In this document: positions 63,535 through 64,000 of the stretch, piece by piece
How the letters are laid out: every line of letters begins with the position of its first letter
How positions within the stretch are numbered: the stretch's first letter is position 1
Assembly (NCBI GenBank): GCA_030065615.1
Contig: JASJDR010000016.1
Coordinates: forward strand, 1-64,000
Reading direction: 5' to 3'
DNA from: Xenococcus sp. MO_188.B8
Lineage (GTDB): Bacteria > Cyanobacteriota > Cyanobacteriia > Cyanobacteriales > Xenococcaceae
Length of the DNA: 64,000 nt
The notes under the pieces: model-generated
The model's input: only the letters and a program-made list of their open reading frames with translations
Told to the model about the DNA's origin: nothing
The model's database searches: none
Program-made: the position numbers and the translations under genes

Positions 63535-64000
63535 ATGAAAGTTATTGGCTTGATGAGTGGCACTTCTGTAGATGGAATAGATGCGGCTTTAGTGGAAATT
63601 ACTGGAACCAAACTCGATCTAAAAGTGCAATTGCTGGCAGGCAAAACTGTTCCCTATCCTGTGGACTTAAGAGCTGAAATCCTGGAAGTTTGTGGTGGTA
63701 AAGCCTTATCTGTCGCGGAATTAGCCCAATTAGATGATGCAATCGCCACTCAGTTTGCGATCGCAGCTCAGCAGATTCAAGCAGGAGCACCCAAAGCTGA
63801 ATTAATCGGTTCTCACGGTCAGACAGTTTATCATCAACCACCAACTATTGAGCCAATAGAAAAATTCCATCTCGGTTACAGTTTACAACTAGGAAGAGGA
63901 GCGGTTATTGCCCAGCTCACTGGAAGCCCTACTGTAAGTAATTTTCGAGCAGCTGATATTGCCGCAGGAGGACAAGGTGCTCCCTTAGTGTGCAAAGTAG
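63535..64000 (+). CDS. anmK: Anhydro-N-acetylmuramic acid kinase (5' part)
   Basis: The gene runs off the window; 155 codons are visible. [22 protein letters not shown] is the N-terminal signature of AnmK, and [13 protein letters not shown] and [18 protein letters not shown] follow in order. AnmK phosphorylates and opens 1,6-anhydro-MurNAc for cell-wall recycling. ATG 63535 is 38 bp after the prfA stop, on the same strand. Confidence 0.93.
   Translation, partial: MKVIGLMSGTSVDGIDAALVEITGTKLDLKVQLLAGKTVPYPVDLRAEILEVCGGKALSVAELAQLDDAIATQFAIAAQQIQAGAPKAELIGSHGQTVYHQPPTIEPIEKFHLGYSLQLGRGAVIAQLTGSPTVSNFRAADIAAGGQGAPLVCKV

Overview
The window is a stretch of cyanobacterial chromosome. The evidence is a psbA (photosystem II D1) gene, a phycobilisome rod-core linker and a CpcS/CpeS-type bilin lyase, many HIP1 octamers (GCGATCGC), and a ribosomal-protein cluster in cyanobacterial order (it starts at rplC and lacks rpsN, rpmD and rpsD). 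Low GC and many dispersed palindromic repeats suggest a unicellular or pleurocapsalean-type cyanobacterium, but I cannot name the genus. I found no rRNA, tRNA or CRISPR array.

Layout. 1-8.7 kb is accessory sequence: a palindrome-rich left edge, a DsbA-like protein with a broken CxxC, a GerMN-domain protein, a two-domain VOC protein facing a DUF1838 protein, ispE, a TnpB-only IS200/IS605-type element with visible ends, a retropepsin-like protein and the 3' remnant of a Doc toxin gene. 8.7-31 kb is mostly housekeeping: murD, a Ser/Thr kinase fused to a formylglycine-generating-enzyme-like domain, an EGY/S2P-type protease, cdd, a nitrilase, hisA, a GT4 glycosyltransferase, an AlkA-like glycosylase, a pentapeptide-repeat/periplasmic-binding fusion next to a binding lipoprotein, rnhA, an LpxB-like protein, an 8-amino-7-oxononanoate synthase and a photolyase. 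31-38 kb relates to photosynthesis and stress: Nfu, a NiSOD-maturation-type protease, the bilin lyase, cpcG, a UreH_2/ferric-reductase-like fusion, hsp20, a divergent psbA, a DoxX protein and an adenosine-specific kinase. 38-46 kb holds a GH13 amylase with starch-binding and chitobiase-like modules, an SGNH hydrolase, a low-molecular-weight tyrosine phosphatase and an SbmA/BacA-like ABC transporter. 46.6-63.5 kb is the ribosomal-protein supercluster (rplC to rpmE with secY, adk, infA, rpoA and truA) followed by prfA. The window ends inside anmK.

The most striking item is the psbA at 35925-37007. Using standard D1 numbering, it keeps the redox Tyr161/His190 pair, the P680 ligand His198 and the iron ligands His215/His272. 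It has changed Mn-cluster ligands (D170E, E189H, E333S, D342T), and Ser264 of the QB site is Ala. This is a 'rogue'-type D1 that is unlikely to support normal water oxidation. It lies among hsp20, DoxX and adenosine-specific-kinase genes, and a hairpin overlaps its ribosome binding site.

The noncoding DNA carries several repeat families: GTAGGGGCGAAC palindromes, a 45-bp repeat, a CTCTCTTGGTGCGCG repeat, AGCGGTATCCTTTAGGACT, TGATAAC heptamers and paired HIP1 hairpins.
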